A stretch of DNA of 64,000 bases, from assembly GCF_030848495.1 (NCBI RefSeq), contig NZ_JAVDDT010000003.1, positions 124,001 through 188,000 of the forward strand. Reading direction: 5' to 3'. Below, piece after piece: positions 27,830 to 37,652 of the stretch. The position numbers were made by a program, and so were the translations under genes. Under the pieces are notes generated by a model. The model had not been told where the DNA came from, did not search any database, and was given only the letters and a program-made list of their open reading frames with translations. The number at the start of each line of letters is the position of its first letter. The first letter of the stretch is position 1. This stretch comes from Natronospira bacteriovora (GTDB taxonomy: Bacteria; Pseudomonadota; Gammaproteobacteria; Natronospirales; Natronospiraceae).

Positions 27830-28354
27830 TTAATGGTAACGGAGCAGGTCGGCGGCTCTCTCCACCTCCACCTTGGCGCGCTTGTCCAGACTGGCGCCAA
27901 AATAGAGGCCGGAGAGGGCGGCAACCATGCCCGACATGGTCGGGATGGTGGCGGCCGATACGCCACCGGCCATCGCACGGGGGTTGCCGGTTCCGAGTAC
28001 CGTCATGACATCGAAGACCTGGATCATACCGGTCACGGTGCCGAGCAGCCCCAGAAGGGGCAGCACGGCCACCATGGTCTTGATGTAGAAGATGAACTGA
28101 CCGGAGTCCACCCGGATCTCGGATAACAGCTGCTCGCGGATCTGGCGTGCATACCAGCTGTCATGGTCCGACATGTTGTTCCAGGCTTCCAGCGCCTTCC
28201 GGGTCTTGGCGGGCTGGATCATCCGGAAGTACCACAGGCGCTCCAGGATCAGCGTCCAGAGCATGATGGTGACAACCAGGATGGCCCAGAGCACATCCCC
28301 GCCGGCTTCAAAGAAGTCCCGGAGAGCCGCGAATGACTCAGCAATCCAGATCAT
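27830..28354 (-). CDS. exbB: ExbB/TolQ family proton channel protein
   Basis: Integral inner-membrane protein of 174 residues with three predicted helices (about residues 18-38, 90-112 and 135-155). The MotA/TolQ/ExbB channel motif LLGLLGTVTGMIQVF and the later GVSAATIPTMSGMVAALSG carry the conserved Thr of the proton path. Its start overlaps the stop of the upstream TtpC-type gene by four bases. It pairs with the ExbD proteins to form the motor. Confidence 0.92.
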   Translation of the reverse strand: MIWIAESFAALRDFFEAGGDVLWAILVVTIMLWTLILERLWYFRMIQPAKTRKALEAWNNMSDHDSWYARQIREQLLSEIRVDSGQFIFYIKTMVAVLPLLGLLGTVTGMIQVFDVMTVLGTGNPRAMAGGVSAATIPTMSGMVAALSGLYFGASLDKRAKVEVERAADLLRYH

Positions 28355-29703
28355 TTCTTCTTGTCCGCATGTGTCGCAATGATACCGGTGCTCTGCTCTT
28401 CAAGGATCTGCACCAGACGCTTGCTCTGGGCAGCCACAACGGCGTGAAGCAGAACCAGCGGAATGGCAACGGTCAGGCCCATGGCCGTGGTCATGAGGGC
28501 CTGGGAGATACCATCCGCCATCAGCTGCGGGTCACCGGCGCCGAACAGGGTGATCATCTGGAAGGTACGGATCATACCCACCACGGTACCCAGCAGACCC
28601 AGCAACGGAGCCACGGCGGAGATGATCTTGATCGCACCCAGACGCGCTTCAAGCGCCGGGGTTTCCTTCAGGATCGCCTCGTCGATCTTGAGCTCCAGGG
28701 TCTCGATGTCGTCATCCTTGTTTTCGGCATAGGCACCCATCACGCGGCCAAGGGCGTTGTTCGGGTTGGGCTTGCCGGTACCGACCTGGGCCTTGATGCG
28801 CTGACCGGCCATGGTCAGGAAGATCAGGCGCTCGATCACGAGCAGCAGACCGATGATACCCAGGGCGATGATGACGTAACCGGGCGCACCACCCTGCTGG
28901 ATGCGCTCACCCAGGGAGGGTGTCTGGATCAGCAGTGCGAGCAGGCTGCCGCGGGACGGGTCCACCGCCATGGCGACAATGTCGCCGGAATCGGCATTGT
29001 AGAGATTCTGCGCCATGCTGCGGTAGCGACCGGCCGGCTGGCGACCCAGCTCCACGAGCTGGCCGGTTTCCGGAAGGTAGCGCAGGAAGCGGTCATTGTA
29101 GATGGTGTTGTGCACACCCACGCGAACCACGTCTACGTCCTCACGGGTACCGTCAGCACGCACGATTGTGCTGGGATACTTGACCACCTTGCCGGACTCG
29201 GTCATTTCCTCCTGGAAAAGGAACCAGAGGCTTTCCAGCTGGGCAATGGAGGGCAGCGCACGCCCTTCCGCAAGGCGGGCCACCTGGTCACCCCGTGCCG
29301 GCAACTGCGCCGAGACAATGGAGTTGCGAACGATGCCCTGAGCGTCACCGGACATCTGGCGCACCACGCCCGAGAGCTCGCCCAGCGTGCCCATGCGGGT
29401 CTGCAGGCGGTCGTTGAGCTCCGTCAGGATGCCTTCGTTTTCCTCGAAGGTTCGTGACAGTCGATCACGCCGGGCTTCCTCGCGCTCGTGTTCGCGACGA
29501 GCCTCTTCCAGCATCTGCTGTTGCTCGTTACGGGCCTCGATGAAACGACGCTCACGCTCACGGTTCTTCTGCGCTGCTTCCGTCCGGGCCTCCCGAACCT
29601 GCTGCAGCAGCTCGTCCAGCGTGGTCGGCTGGTTGTCGGCCATCACCGGAGCGGCAACGGCCATCAGGCTGAAGAGAATAAGGCTACGTTTGAAGAAATT
29701 CAT
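28351..29703 (-). CDS. TtpC-type protein: periplasmic coiled coil fused to an ExbB channel domain
   Basis: Protein of 450 residues. A signal peptide (residues 1-22, VMADN) is followed by a long charged coiled coil (about residues 28-110). A mixed periplasmic domain comes next, and then a C-terminal MotA/TolQ/ExbB domain from about residue 270 with three helices and the motif LLGLLGTVVGMIRTF. This architecture matches TtpC of the Vibrio TonB2 system, an extra component of the energising complex. It overlaps the DUF3450 gene and exbB by four bases at each end. Confidence 0.9.
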   Translation of the reverse strand: MNFFKRSLILFSLMAVAAPVMADNQPTTLDELLQQVREARTEAAQKNRERERRFIEARNEQQQMLEEARREHEREEARRDRLSRTFEENEGILTELNDRLQTRMGTLGELSGVVRQMSGDAQGIVRNSIVSAQLPARGDQVARLAEGRALPSIAQLESLWFLFQEEMTESGKVVKYPSTIVRADGTREDVDVVRVGVHNTIYNDRFLRYLPETGQLVELGRQPAGRYRSMAQNLYNADSGDIVAMAVDPSRGSLLALLIQTPSLGERIQQGGAPGYVIIALGIIGLLLVIERLIFLTMAGQRIKAQVGTGKPNPNNALGRVMGAYAENKDDDIETLELKIDEAILKETPALEARLGAIKIISAVAPLLGLLGTVVGMIRTFQMITLFGAGDPQLMADGISQALMTTAMGLTVAIPLVLLHAVVAAQSKRLVQILEEQSTGIIATHADKKK

Positions 29704-30482
29704 TGCACACGCTCCGGAGCCGGGACAGGAAGTTGCAGGATGTCACTGGCGGCCTGCTGGCGCGCGATACGGATACCCTCGTTGATGGAGCTGCGATAGC
29801 GATCCGGCAGGCGCTCCCAGTCACGAGTGACGGGGTTCCAGAACCCGGTTTCTTCACGATCCAGGGTCTGGTAGGCCAGCAGCAGGCGGCCTACGCGCAG
29901 GAAATCCACATTACGCTCGGAGCCATTCATCTCCAGCATGCCGCGGTAGGCTTCCATGTCGCGTCCGAACTCGGCCTCGATCTGATAGGCCTCCATGACA
30001 TTCCGATATTTCTCGGAAATGGTCACGTCGGAACGGTCCATGGTTTCCCACAGGCGCTCGATTCGATTGCGGCGCTCGTCCGGCTGGAAGGGCACGTCCA
30101 GCTCCACGAAGCGCTCAAGGCTCTCAATCATCCGGATCATCAGCGGGATGATCTCGGTTTCGACCACTTCCACTTCCTCGATCTGTTCTTCCAGGGAACG
30201 TTTTTCTTCTTCCTGGGAACGGATCAGACGCTCCACCTGGTCGTTGTAGACCCGGAGCCGGTCGATACGCTGACGGACAGCGAGATAATCATTCAGCATC
30301 GAGCGAGTCTCGTCCGCAAGCTGATCAACACGTTGTTGAGATGCTGCGGCGGACTGGCTGATCTGCCGTTCGACATCAATGGATGTCCTCAGTGGTTCAG
30401 GGGTTCCGGCCACGGAGAGACCCGCAATCGCGAAGCCAAGCGCGGCTACCCCTGCGATTTTCATACTGGTGCGATTGAGCAT
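29700..30482 (-). CDS. DUF3450 family periplasmic coiled-coil protein
   Basis: Protein of 260 residues with an N-terminal signal peptide (MKIAGVAALGFAIAGLSVAG) and a long helical body of coiled-coil character (residues 30-130). The DUF3450 family is found almost always as first gene of TtpC-ExbB-ExbD-TonB operons, as here. The ATG at 30482 follows AGAAGGT; longer in-frame versions read into the promoter region. The molecular role is unknown. It is the first gene of a seven-gene overlapping operon. Confidence 0.88.
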   Translation of the reverse strand: MLNRTSMKIAGVAALGFAIAGLSVAGTPEPLRTSIDVERQISQSAAASQQRVDQLADETRSMLNDYLAVRQRIDRLRVYNDQVERLIRSQEEEKRSLEEQIEEVEVVETEIIPLMIRMIESLERFVELDVPFQPDERRNRIERLWETMDRSDVTISEKYRNVMEAYQIEAEFGRDMEAYRGMLEMNGSERNVDFLRVGRLLLAYQTLDREETGFWNPVTRDWERLPDRYRSSINEGIRIARQQAASDILQLPVPAPERVQ

Positions 30483-30781
30483 GCCAATACCTTCTTTACC
30501 TATGCGTATGGAAGGTTGATGGGAACGGATGAGCCACTTCTGATGCGTGCTCATCCCAGAGCAAACCGACTGTAGCAAAAGACAAAAAAAAAGGAAAGCC
30601 AAGGGAAAAGCAACCCTTTTTCTTGCAATACAGACACTTACGCAACATTCAAACAACCGTTTTGCGACCAGTGGTCGGCTTTCTGCAACAAGTTTGACAC
30701 TCAGGAGGAAGCACCTCGATCAGGACGGTGATTACGACCGATGAGCCGGCAAAGCGGTCTGCGCACGTTCGCCGGGCCGAT
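30483..30781. other. Intergenic region, promoter of the TonB operon
   Basis: This gap of 299 bases between the radical SAM gene stop and the DUF3450 start has long A and T runs (30584-30600). It is clearly AT-richer than flanking genes and is the likely promoter region of the TonB operon. I see no repeat element or terminator hairpin. Confidence 0.45.
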
Positions 30782-33385
30782 CTAGCCGGCGGCCGCATCG
30801 CCGGCAGCGGGTGACTGAAGCGAATTTTCGGCTTCGCCAGCCAGGGTCACCGACCGCGCCCTGGACACCGGCGAGAAAAGTTCCCAGAAATACTGATGGG
30901 TATCGTACTGCTCGCCGGCCACACCCCACAGGGAAAGATGCTCCGGATCCTCAAAAGTGATCCGGCCCGGCCCCAGGTCGGTCAGCGCTTCGGCGTGCAC
31001 GGGCTGTTGCTGATTACGGGCCTTGAACCAGCGCACGAAATCATGCTCCAGCGCCACTTCAGCGGGATACCGCCTGCCTGGCTCCGGCATGGCAAGCTCA
31101 TTGACCGTCAACGCGGTCTCCAGGCCGCTGTCCCGGCCGATGCCGTAGTGCTCACGAATGAAGTCGGCGATCTCATCATAGAAACGCCGCCAGCCGCCCG
31201 GCATGCGCTTATTGGCATTGAAGAACATCAGTACCCAGGTGATCGCCGGAAAGTCATCGGGTGACTGCCTCACGCGGTTCCATACCGCATGCAGAAAATC
31301 AATACCCCGAATACCATGCTCCCATTGCAGATAGCGACGCACATAACGCAGGGTGCCGTAGCCCTCGCAGGCAACATAGACTTCGAAGATATCCTTCATT
31401 GCCCGCAGTTCTTCCGGAGTGTAGCTGTAACAGGCGATAAGGAAATCGTTCTCGTCCGTCTCGATTTGGTAGCGGGCGCGATAACCGGGGTCCGCCATGG
31501 GACTGTTGGGGAGAAGCTGGGTGGGATAAGCCTTGACCGCCACATCAGCGTCCATGTAACGCTGCAGGTCGCGATCGAAGGCCTCCACGGTGATTCCGGG
31601 CAGCCCGATCATCAGGTCCGTGGACAGGGGAAGACCCTGCTCGGCAAAGACCTGGATCAGCTCATCGTATTTCTCGGTCTTGATGTTCTGGCGGTTGATA
31701 ACCTCCAGGGTCTGCTCATCCGAGGTCTGGATGGAAATGATCCCTTGGCTGATGATGCCGCCCTCACCCAGGATGCGGATGATGTCGGCAAGGCGGCGGG
31801 TGGCGTTCTTGGTGTAGTTCACCACCACCTCCCGGGGGTAACCGTAGCGACGCTTCGTCTCGGCAATCCAGCCGGCTATCTCCACATCCCTCGGCAGCAT
31901 GCCGAAATTGGCGTCCGCCACCCAGAGTACCGGGACTCGATGCTGACCCGTCCACTCGATTTCCTGCCGGACGCGGTCCATGTCCAGCTTGCTGACCTTG
32001 CCGTTCGTGGCCGAACCCCAGTCACAGAAGGTACAGGCGAAGGGGCAACCCCGATTGGTTTCGACAATCGCCGCATCAATGCGGCCATCGTAGACATCGA
32101 AGATGCCTTCCGCGTAGGGAGAGGGAATCCGATCCGGCTGCTTCATGCGGATCCGGCGCGGGGCATGCAGGATGGTCGACCCGTTCTGGCGTGAACGCAG
32201 GCTGACCCCGGCCACCTCACGCATGCCGTCCTCATGGAACTGTGGTCCGCCCCCCTCCTGGCGACGGATCTGATCCAGCACCTCGCAAATGGTGACCTCG
32301 CCCTCCCCGTGCACCGCCAGATCCACGGATTCGTGCCGGGCAAAGAAGGCCTCACAGGCGTCGCGGTAGCCGGGCGTGCTCGGCCCGCCATGGATGGTGA
32401 GGTTGGCGCCATGATGCCGTTTTACCAGGGCGGAAACCTCCAGATTGATGTCCACCGACCACATGTAGTTCGAAAACAGCCACACCCCGGGGCCAAACTT
32501 GCGGTACGGGCCTTCAAGAAACGCCCGCGGCTCCATGTAGGTAATGGGTATCAGCTGGAAGCGCTCCAGCAGTCTTCCGCCATCGAAGGCCTCGATGGCG
32601 CTGAACAGCATCCCAAGGGCCAGCGGATAGTGATTTTCCATGTGGGGAAAAAAATAGACGGGAATCCGCTCCGGATCCGCCGGCAGATCCTGCCATCGCG
32701 CCTTGCGCCGGCGGGGTGCATCGTGATCCGGGCGCGGGGCATCTGCCGCATGGCGCACACTGTCCCGGTCCGGACGTTCCATGGCCGGCAACAGCAGGCC
32801 GGCCTCATGGAAGCAGGTGATCGCCTGCCGGCGCTCATCTTCGCCGCCCAGAGACGCCGTTTCCGCCAGCACATCGCGAACGGCCCGGCCTTCTCGAAAA
32901 GACAGCAGCAACATCGCCAATGCGGGCCGCAACTGACACCAGCGCCGCTCGCGGGGCAAATAGATCCGGTATCCCTGTGCCCCGGGCTCCAGCATGAAGT
33001 TCGCACCCAGCTTGAAGCGCTGCCCGGCCTCGACCGGCGCACTGTCATCGGCGACGGATAAATCACAGGCCGGCTCGCTTGGCGGCGTGGCCCAGAGCGA
33101 GGGTTCCGCAGTCAGCAGACCGGCCTGAGCATACTGTCCGAGGCGCTCCAGGAGGGCCGAGGCCGGGGGCATCGCCGGCAACTGGCGCGCCGCCTCGCCT
33201 TCCTGCAGAGCACGAACGGCAGCTTCCGGCCGCGCGGGCTCGAACAGGGTGGACAGGAGCAGCAGATCAGGCAGCTCCAGCGGAAAGGGCCGGGATGTCC
33301 CCGACAGCCGGGCGGCCACGATTCGCCCACCATTCTGGAGAATGACAGTCCCCCGGGTGATTGCGAGGGTCGGACTCGATGACAT
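30782..33385 (-). CDS. Cobalamin-binding radical SAM enzyme with tandem RRE-like N-terminal domains
   Basis: Large protein of 867 residues. The 4Fe-4S motif CPFACTFC (Cys447, Cys451, Cys454) and following DWGS mark a radical SAM core at about residues 430-690. It is preceded by a B12-binding-type Rossmann domain at about residues 245-385 (HGGPSTPGYR and VHGEGEVTICEVL). Residues 7-95 and 123-202 look like two winged-helix PqqD/RRE-type modules, each ending in an AGLL phrase. Class B (B12) radical SAM enzymes often methylate unactivated carbon. The ATG at 33385 has GGAG upstream; a longer frame adds nine residues. The substrate is unknown. Confidence 0.85.
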   Translation of the reverse strand: MSSSPTLAITRGTVILQNGGRIVAARLSGTSRPFPLELPDLLLLSTLFEPARPEAAVRALQEGEAARQLPAMPPASALLERLGQYAQAGLLTAEPSLWATPPSEPACDLSVADDSAPVEAGQRFKLGANFMLEPGAQGYRIYLPRERRWCQLRPALAMLLLSFREGRAVRDVLAETASLGGEDERRQAITCFHEAGLLLPAMERPDRDSVRHAADAPRPDHDAPRRRKARWQDLPADPERIPVYFFPHMENHYPLALGMLFSAIEAFDGGRLLERFQLIPITYMEPRAFLEGPYRKFGPGVWLFSNYMWSVDINLEVSALVKRHHGANLTIHGGPSTPGYRDACEAFFARHESVDLAVHGEGEVTICEVLDQIRRQEGGGPQFHEDGMREVAGVSLRSRQNGSTILHAPRRIRMKQPDRIPSPYAEGIFDVYDGRIDAAIVETNRGCPFACTFCDWGSATNGKVSKLDMDRVRQEIEWTGQHRVPVLWVADANFGMLPRDVEIAGWIAETKRRYGYPREVVVNYTKNATRRLADIIRILGEGGIISQGIISIQTSDEQTLEVINRQNIKTEKYDELIQVFAEQGLPLSTDLMIGLPGITVEAFDRDLQRYMDADVAVKAYPTQLLPNSPMADPGYRARYQIETDENDFLIACYSYTPEELRAMKDIFEVYVACEGYGTLRYVRRYLQWEHGIRGIDFLHAVWNRVRQSPDDFPAITWVLMFFNANKRMPGGWRRFYDEIADFIREHYGIGRDSGLETALTVNELAMPEPGRRYPAEVALEHDFVRWFKARNQQQPVHAEALTDLGPGRITFEDPEHLSLWGVAGEQYDTHQYFWELFSPVSRARSVTLAGEAENSLQSPAAGDAAAG

Positions 33386-33510
33386 AAGAAACTCCGGAGC
33401 CTCCGGCCCCACACTGACGGATCGGCCGTGTCGGCCGGTCTCACCTTGAAATCATGGTAACCAGCCAGCCCGGCCCGGACAAGACAGGCTCAGGGCGCCG
33501 CCGGACCCAT

Positions 33511-34452
33511 TTAATCGTCCTTCTGAAAGCGATAAAAGCGCCCTGCGTGATGGCGCCCGCGATAGAGGATGTCGCCACTGTCCCGCAGGCGGAGCCCGGC
33601 CTCCAGGAAGGGCCGGTACCACTGCCTATCGGCGGCAATGGCACGATTGACACGCAAAAAGTCGCGCAAGCGGGCCCGTCCCAGGCGGAGCTGCTGGTGA
33701 AAGCCCCGGAAATCCTGTTCGCGCCGCTGCATCGCCGCCTCATCCATGCGAGCGGTCGCCACGGCCATATTCAGGGCATTGGCCAGCAAGGGGGAACGAC
33801 GTTTCTTGGCCTCCCGCTCAAGCACAGGCTGCAGTGCCGCCATGGACTGCCTGAAGACAGTTGCGTCGATCTCTGCGGCAAGCCATTGCGCCAGTGCCGG
33901 CATCAGCCCCTGCTGCTCGAGCCAGTCATATTCGGCCTCTTCCCGGCCCATGCGCTCGATCATGGCGGAGTCCGCCGCGTGGGCCACCAGGCTGAAACAG
34001 CCCCCCGACGACAGCCACCTGGCGACTCGCTCGGCAGCCCTGGGCCAGTCACAGTACTCGATTCCGTACTGGCTCATGATGAAGTCGAACTGGCCGGCCG
34101 GAAAGCTCGCCGACTCCAGCGGGGTCTGGTCGATGAAACGAATGGGCTCGAGAAAGGCGGCCGCTTCGGGGTGGGATTCGGCCATGCGCCGGGGTTGCAG
34201 GCGGGCGGCATCCAGGCCGGTAATATGAAATGAACGGGCCTGACGGGCGCTGTACTCGGCCGCCAGCACCGCCAGCGCCCCATTGCCGGTGCACACGTCC
34301 AGGAGACGGGCAGAGGGCGGCAAGGCCTCGAATTCACGCTGCCAGAAGGCCGCCAGCTCCCCATCGTAGTTGCCGGAAAAATCCTGTGGCAGGGACGTCA
34401 GGGCACCACTGGCCCAGAAGTCACTCCAGTGCTCACTGCGGCCACTTGCCAT
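33511..34452 (-). CDS. Class I SAM-dependent methyltransferase
   Basis: Cytoplasmic protein of 313 residues. The SAM-binding motif I is LLDVCTGNGALAVLA near residue 55, followed by a Rossmann acidic residue (GLDAARL) and the motif near FDFIMSQYGIEYCD. The C-terminal half is Arg-rich and helical, without a recognised domain. The ATG at 34452 (MASGRSEHW) has an AAGGAG upstream; 23 extra residues in the longer frame look non-native. It lies just upstream of the radical SAM gene on the same strand, so the two may act on one substrate. Confidence 0.85.
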   Translation of the reverse strand: MASGRSEHWSDFWASGALTSLPQDFSGNYDGELAAFWQREFEALPPSARLLDVCTGNGALAVLAAEYSARQARSFHITGLDAARLQPRRMAESHPEAAAFLEPIRFIDQTPLESASFPAGQFDFIMSQYGIEYCDWPRAAERVARWLSSGGCFSLVAHAADSAMIERMGREEAEYDWLEQQGLMPALAQWLAAEIDATVFRQSMAALQPVLEREAKKRRSPLLANALNMAVATARMDEAAMQRREQDFRGFHQQLRLGRARLRDFLRVNRAIAADRQWYRPFLEAGLRLRDSGDILYRGRHHAGRFYRFQKDD

Positions 34453-34594
34453 TGACTCCACTCTCCTTTTCCTCACTCGCCGGCCCTCTTCCATCCCTTC
34501 GCCATGGCACCGATTCATCATCGTCCGATGACAAGGGGATGGAACAAGGCCTCGACCTTAAGCGGATCACTGACCCGGATCACCATGCTGCCCC

Positions 34595-34630
34595 ACAAAA
34601 AGAAAAGGCGGACCCGAAGGCCCGCCTTTC
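34595..34630 (-). terminator. Rho-independent terminator of the TonB-dependent receptor gene
   Basis: Minus strand: stem AAAGGCGG/CCGCCTTT with a 10-base loop, followed by TTTTCTTTTTG. It lies 25 bases past the receptor stop and separates it from the methyltransferase gene. Confidence 0.88.
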
Positions 34631-34654
34631 CCGACTTGCGTCAACTCAGCCCGA

Positions 34655-37258
34655 TCAGAAGGACTGGGTGTAACGGGCATACACGATACGACCATAACCG
34701 TTGTACAGGTTGAAGTCGTAGTCGCGGCTGCCGATGTTACCCAGGCCAACCGGGGGCATCTTGTTGCCGACGTTCTGGGCACCCAGGGTCACCCGGCCAT
34801 CGAACGGCGTGAAGTAGTTGAACTGCACGTCGTTGGTGGCCCAGGAGGGCACATTGCCACGGCACTCACGCACCGTGCCCAGCTCCGGCGCCGTCACGTA
34901 TTCCACATTGGCAACCTGGTCACACTGGTTACCGATGTAGTTGACGTTCCAGGCGAAGCTGAAATCACCGATGGAGTACTGGTTGGACCAGGTGGCACGC
35001 ATCCGCGGCAGACCGGGGTCACCGGACAGATCCGGACCATCATCGATGCTGAAGCCCAGCACGTAGGAGGCCTGCAGGTTGGTCTGGAAGCGACCACCGC
35101 CAAACTCGGTGTTGGCACGCAGGTTGATATCCACACCGTCAGTCTTCAGCTCACCTTCGTTACCGTAACCCGTGAGGATCTCGGTGATCGCACCGGAGGG
35201 AGCGCGAGTGATGCCGAGGCCCGGAGGAATCGGATCGCCGCGCTGTTCACGGTTGATCAGGTTCTGGGACGAGAAGAAGGCGATCCGCTCATCGATCTCG
35301 ATGCGGTAGTAGTCCAGGGTACCGTTGAACCAGTCAACCGGGGCCCAGGCAGCGCCGATGGAGAACTGCTCGGACTTCTCGGACTCCAGATCCGGGTTGG
35401 CAATGCGGTAGGCATTGATCTGGGTGGTACAGTCTGCCGGCTGGCCCTGGGCCTCACAGGTCTGCGGGTCACGCACCGAGTCGGCGGAGAAGGCGGTCTG
35501 CTGGGACAGGATATCCAGCGACGGAGCGCGGAAACCCTGGCCGTAGGAACCACGGATCACCAGGTCATCGGTGGCGTCCCAGCGCAGTGACAGCTTGGGC
35601 GAGAAGTCATCACCGTAGTCGCTGTAGCTGTCGAAACGACCGGCCACGTTGAGCTCGAGGCGATCGGTCAGGGGCACCAGACCCTCACCGAAGACGGAGG
35701 TCACGTCGCGATCCAGACCGGCACTGTTACCGGCGGAACCACCGATCTGACCGGCTTCGGACAGGGAGTCGTAGCGGTCTTCGTAGTCTTCGGTGCGGTA
35801 CTCGGCACCGACGAACCACTGCATGGGACCGGCACCGGTCGCGCCCGCGTCGAAGGCGATGGAACCGAAGATCTCCTGCTGGTCGTAACGGGCGATGCGG
35901 GAGATGGTGGCCTTCATGGCGTTCAGGACGTCGTCCGGGTTGCCATAGGGATCGGAAAGGTCGTAGATGCCGTCTTCGATGTAGTTGAAGGCGGTGGTAC
36001 GAACCAGGTAGTTCTCACCGATGTCGTAGACCTTGTTGTAGGTCTGACGGCCACCGAACTCGACTTCCATGCCACCCACGTAACCGGTGGTGCCCACCAT
36101 CAGGTCGGCCACTTCGGTGTTGATGAAGTTGTCACGGTTGCCCAGGGCGTCAAAGCGGTGCCAGATGTTGACTTCCTGCTGGGGCAGGCCGGTCTGGTCG
36201 CCGAAGTAGCCGTCCGGGTTGGTCGGGTTGTTGAGGCTGTCTGCGCTCAGCGGGCTGCCGAAGAAGGTGGAATCCGGCACCGGCGCGTAACGGCCGAAGG
36301 ACTCACCCTTGTTCACGTTGATGTTCATCCAGACGGACCAGTCATCATTGATGTAGTGGTCGGCCTTGACGAAGGCGGACTTGTTGCCGGAAGAGGCTTC
36401 GTCCGCGGACACCAGGGCGAAGTTGTAGGCACAAATGCTGCCCAGGGTATAGAAGGCATCACTGCCCATCTCTTCACAGGCACCCGGCAGGGCGGTCCAG
36501 TCGAAGTTGTCGAAACCGCCCGTGAGGGTGGTGTAGTTGTTGCCGTAGATGGAACCACCCGGGGTGTACCAGGGGAAGTCGCGGGCAAAGATGATGTCGC
36601 GGCTGTTCCAGGAAGCACCGGCAATGATGCGGCCGGAGGGGCCGGAGGTGCCGAACACGGCATGACCTTCACGACGGTCACCACCTTCCGGATCCACATC
36701 GGCGGCACCGATCATCAGCTCGGCACCTTCGAAGTCGGTGCGCAGGATGACGTTGATCACACCACCGATGGCGTCGGAACCGTAGACGGCGGAAGCACCG
36801 TCGGACAGGATCTCGATGCGCTCAATGGCGCCCAGCGGGATGGTGCTGAGGTCATTGGTGGAACCGGTCAGCGGGGACTTGGGCTGACGACGGCCGTCGA
36901 TCAGCACCAGGGTGCGGTCGGCACCGATACCACGCAGACTCACCAGGGCGGCACCACCGAAGGAGGAGCCGGACTGGGGACGATAGGAACCGGACGAGTT
37001 GAACGGCATGTTCCGGATCAGGTCGGCGGCGTTGGACTCACCGCTGAGCTCGATCTGCTCGCGGTCAATCGTGGTCACCGGGAGAGAACCTTCCAGGTCG
37101 GTACGCTGAATGCGCGAACCGGTAACCTGGACGCGGTCCAGCTCACGTGCTTCTTCGTCGTTGTCCTGGGCCATGGCGGCCGGAGCGACGAAAGCAGTGG
37201 CCATGCCCGAAGCCAGGGCCATGCGCACTGCGTTACGCAGCATGCTATTGGATTTCAT
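34655..37258 (-). CDS. TonB-dependent outer-membrane receptor
   Basis: Outer-membrane protein of 867 residues. A signal peptide (about residues 1-30, ending AAMAQ) is followed by a TonB-box-like VQVTGSRI near residue 44 and a plug domain (to about residue 170, with LVLIDGRRQ and VYGSDAIGGVINVI). A large beta barrel ends in a C-terminal Phe (YTQSF). The plug style resembles receptors in proteolytic and xanthomonad-like gammaproteobacteria, often for peptides or carbohydrates. A strong AGGAGG ribosome site precedes it. The neighbouring S9 peptidase suggests peptide uptake, which is inference. Confidence 0.93.
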   Translation of the reverse strand: MKSNSMLRNAVRMALASGMATAFVAPAAMAQDNDEEARELDRVQVTGSRIQRTDLEGSLPVTTIDREQIELSGESNAADLIRNMPFNSSGSYRPQSGSSFGGAALVSLRGIGADRTLVLIDGRRQPKSPLTGSTNDLSTIPLGAIERIEILSDGASAVYGSDAIGGVINVILRTDFEGAELMIGAADVDPEGGDRREGHAVFGTSGPSGRIIAGASWNSRDIIFARDFPWYTPGGSIYGNNYTTLTGGFDNFDWTALPGACEEMGSDAFYTLGSICAYNFALVSADEASSGNKSAFVKADHYINDDWSVWMNINVNKGESFGRYAPVPDSTFFGSPLSADSLNNPTNPDGYFGDQTGLPQQEVNIWHRFDALGNRDNFINTEVADLMVGTTGYVGGMEVEFGGRQTYNKVYDIGENYLVRTTAFNYIEDGIYDLSDPYGNPDDVLNAMKATISRIARYDQQEIFGSIAFDAGATGAGPMQWFVGAEYRTEDYEDRYDSLSEAGQIGGSAGNSAGLDRDVTSVFGEGLVPLTDRLELNVAGRFDSYSDYGDDFSPKLSLRWDATDDLVIRGSYGQGFRAPSLDILSQQTAFSADSVRDPQTCEAQGQPADCTTQINAYRIANPDLESEKSEQFSIGAAWAPVDWFNGTLDYYRIEIDERIAFFSSQNLINREQRGDPIPPGLGITRAPSGAITEILTGYGNEGELKTDGVDINLRANTEFGGGRFQTNLQASYVLGFSIDDGPDLSGDPGLPRMRATWSNQYSIGDFSFAWNVNYIGNQCDQVANVEYVTAPELGTVRECRGNVPSWATNDVQFNYFTPFDGRVTLGAQNVGNKMPPVGLGNIGSRDYDFNLYNGYGRIVYARYTQSF

Positions 37259-37445
37259 CGATCAATCCTCCTAAGCGAACGAGGTTGTATTCGTGTCAGT
37301 GGCCGCTGCGGGCACATCCCGTCAGCGGTTACTGCTGTGTCGCCTGAACGGTCACACAATCCCTGTGCAACGTGTAGCGAACAGGCAACATGCTCCTTCA
37401 GCTGCCGATACTAGCAGACTGAAGCCAGAAGAAAAGGGGTTTGTT

Positions 37446-37483
37446 GCAAAAAAATGGGCGGGGGCCTTCCGGTCCGGAAGGCC
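37446..37483 (-). terminator. Candidate terminator downstream of the S9 peptidase
   Basis: Minus strand: palindromic stem GGCCTTCC/GGAAGGCC, then after about eight bases a run of seven T. The gap between stem and T-run makes it a weaker candidate than the others in the window. Confidence 0.45.
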
Positions 37484-37605
37484 TGTCATTGCTGGCCGGA
37501 GAGGAGCGCGGAGCCAAAACCGGATCATCCGCTGTGAAAAAAACAACAATCGGGCCGAGATGCGCGGACCAACTGTCTGTTGTATCGCCGCATCAGCCGG
37601 AAGAG

Positions 37606-37642
37606 CGGGGCCCGCCCCCCCCGGAAAAGGGGGGCCGGGCCT
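37606..37642. repeat. GC-rich hairpin after the S9 peptidase gene
   Basis: The sequence GGGGCCCGCCCCCCCC, then GGAAAA, then GGGGGGCCGGGCC folds into a very strong stem starting 11 bases past the peptidase stop. No T-run follows. It may act as an mRNA 3'-end barrier. Confidence 0.6.
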
Positions 37643-37652
37643 GAGCTCCGGC

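Larger units (their letters stand above)
37259..37652. other. Intergenic region between the S9 peptidase and TonB receptor genes
   Basis: No gene is seen here. The region holds the promoter side of the receptor gene and two hairpins downstream of the peptidase: 37606-37642, GC-rich with no T-run, and 37463-37483, followed on the minus strand by a T-run. Confidence 0.5.

Noticed and set aside
30499-30651. 50-codon minus-strand frame with three Cys near its start, upstream of DUF3450
   Set aside because: Considered as a peptide substrate for the radical SAM enzyme. It has no ribosome site, runs through a poly-T tract and lies in the promoter region of the TonB operon.
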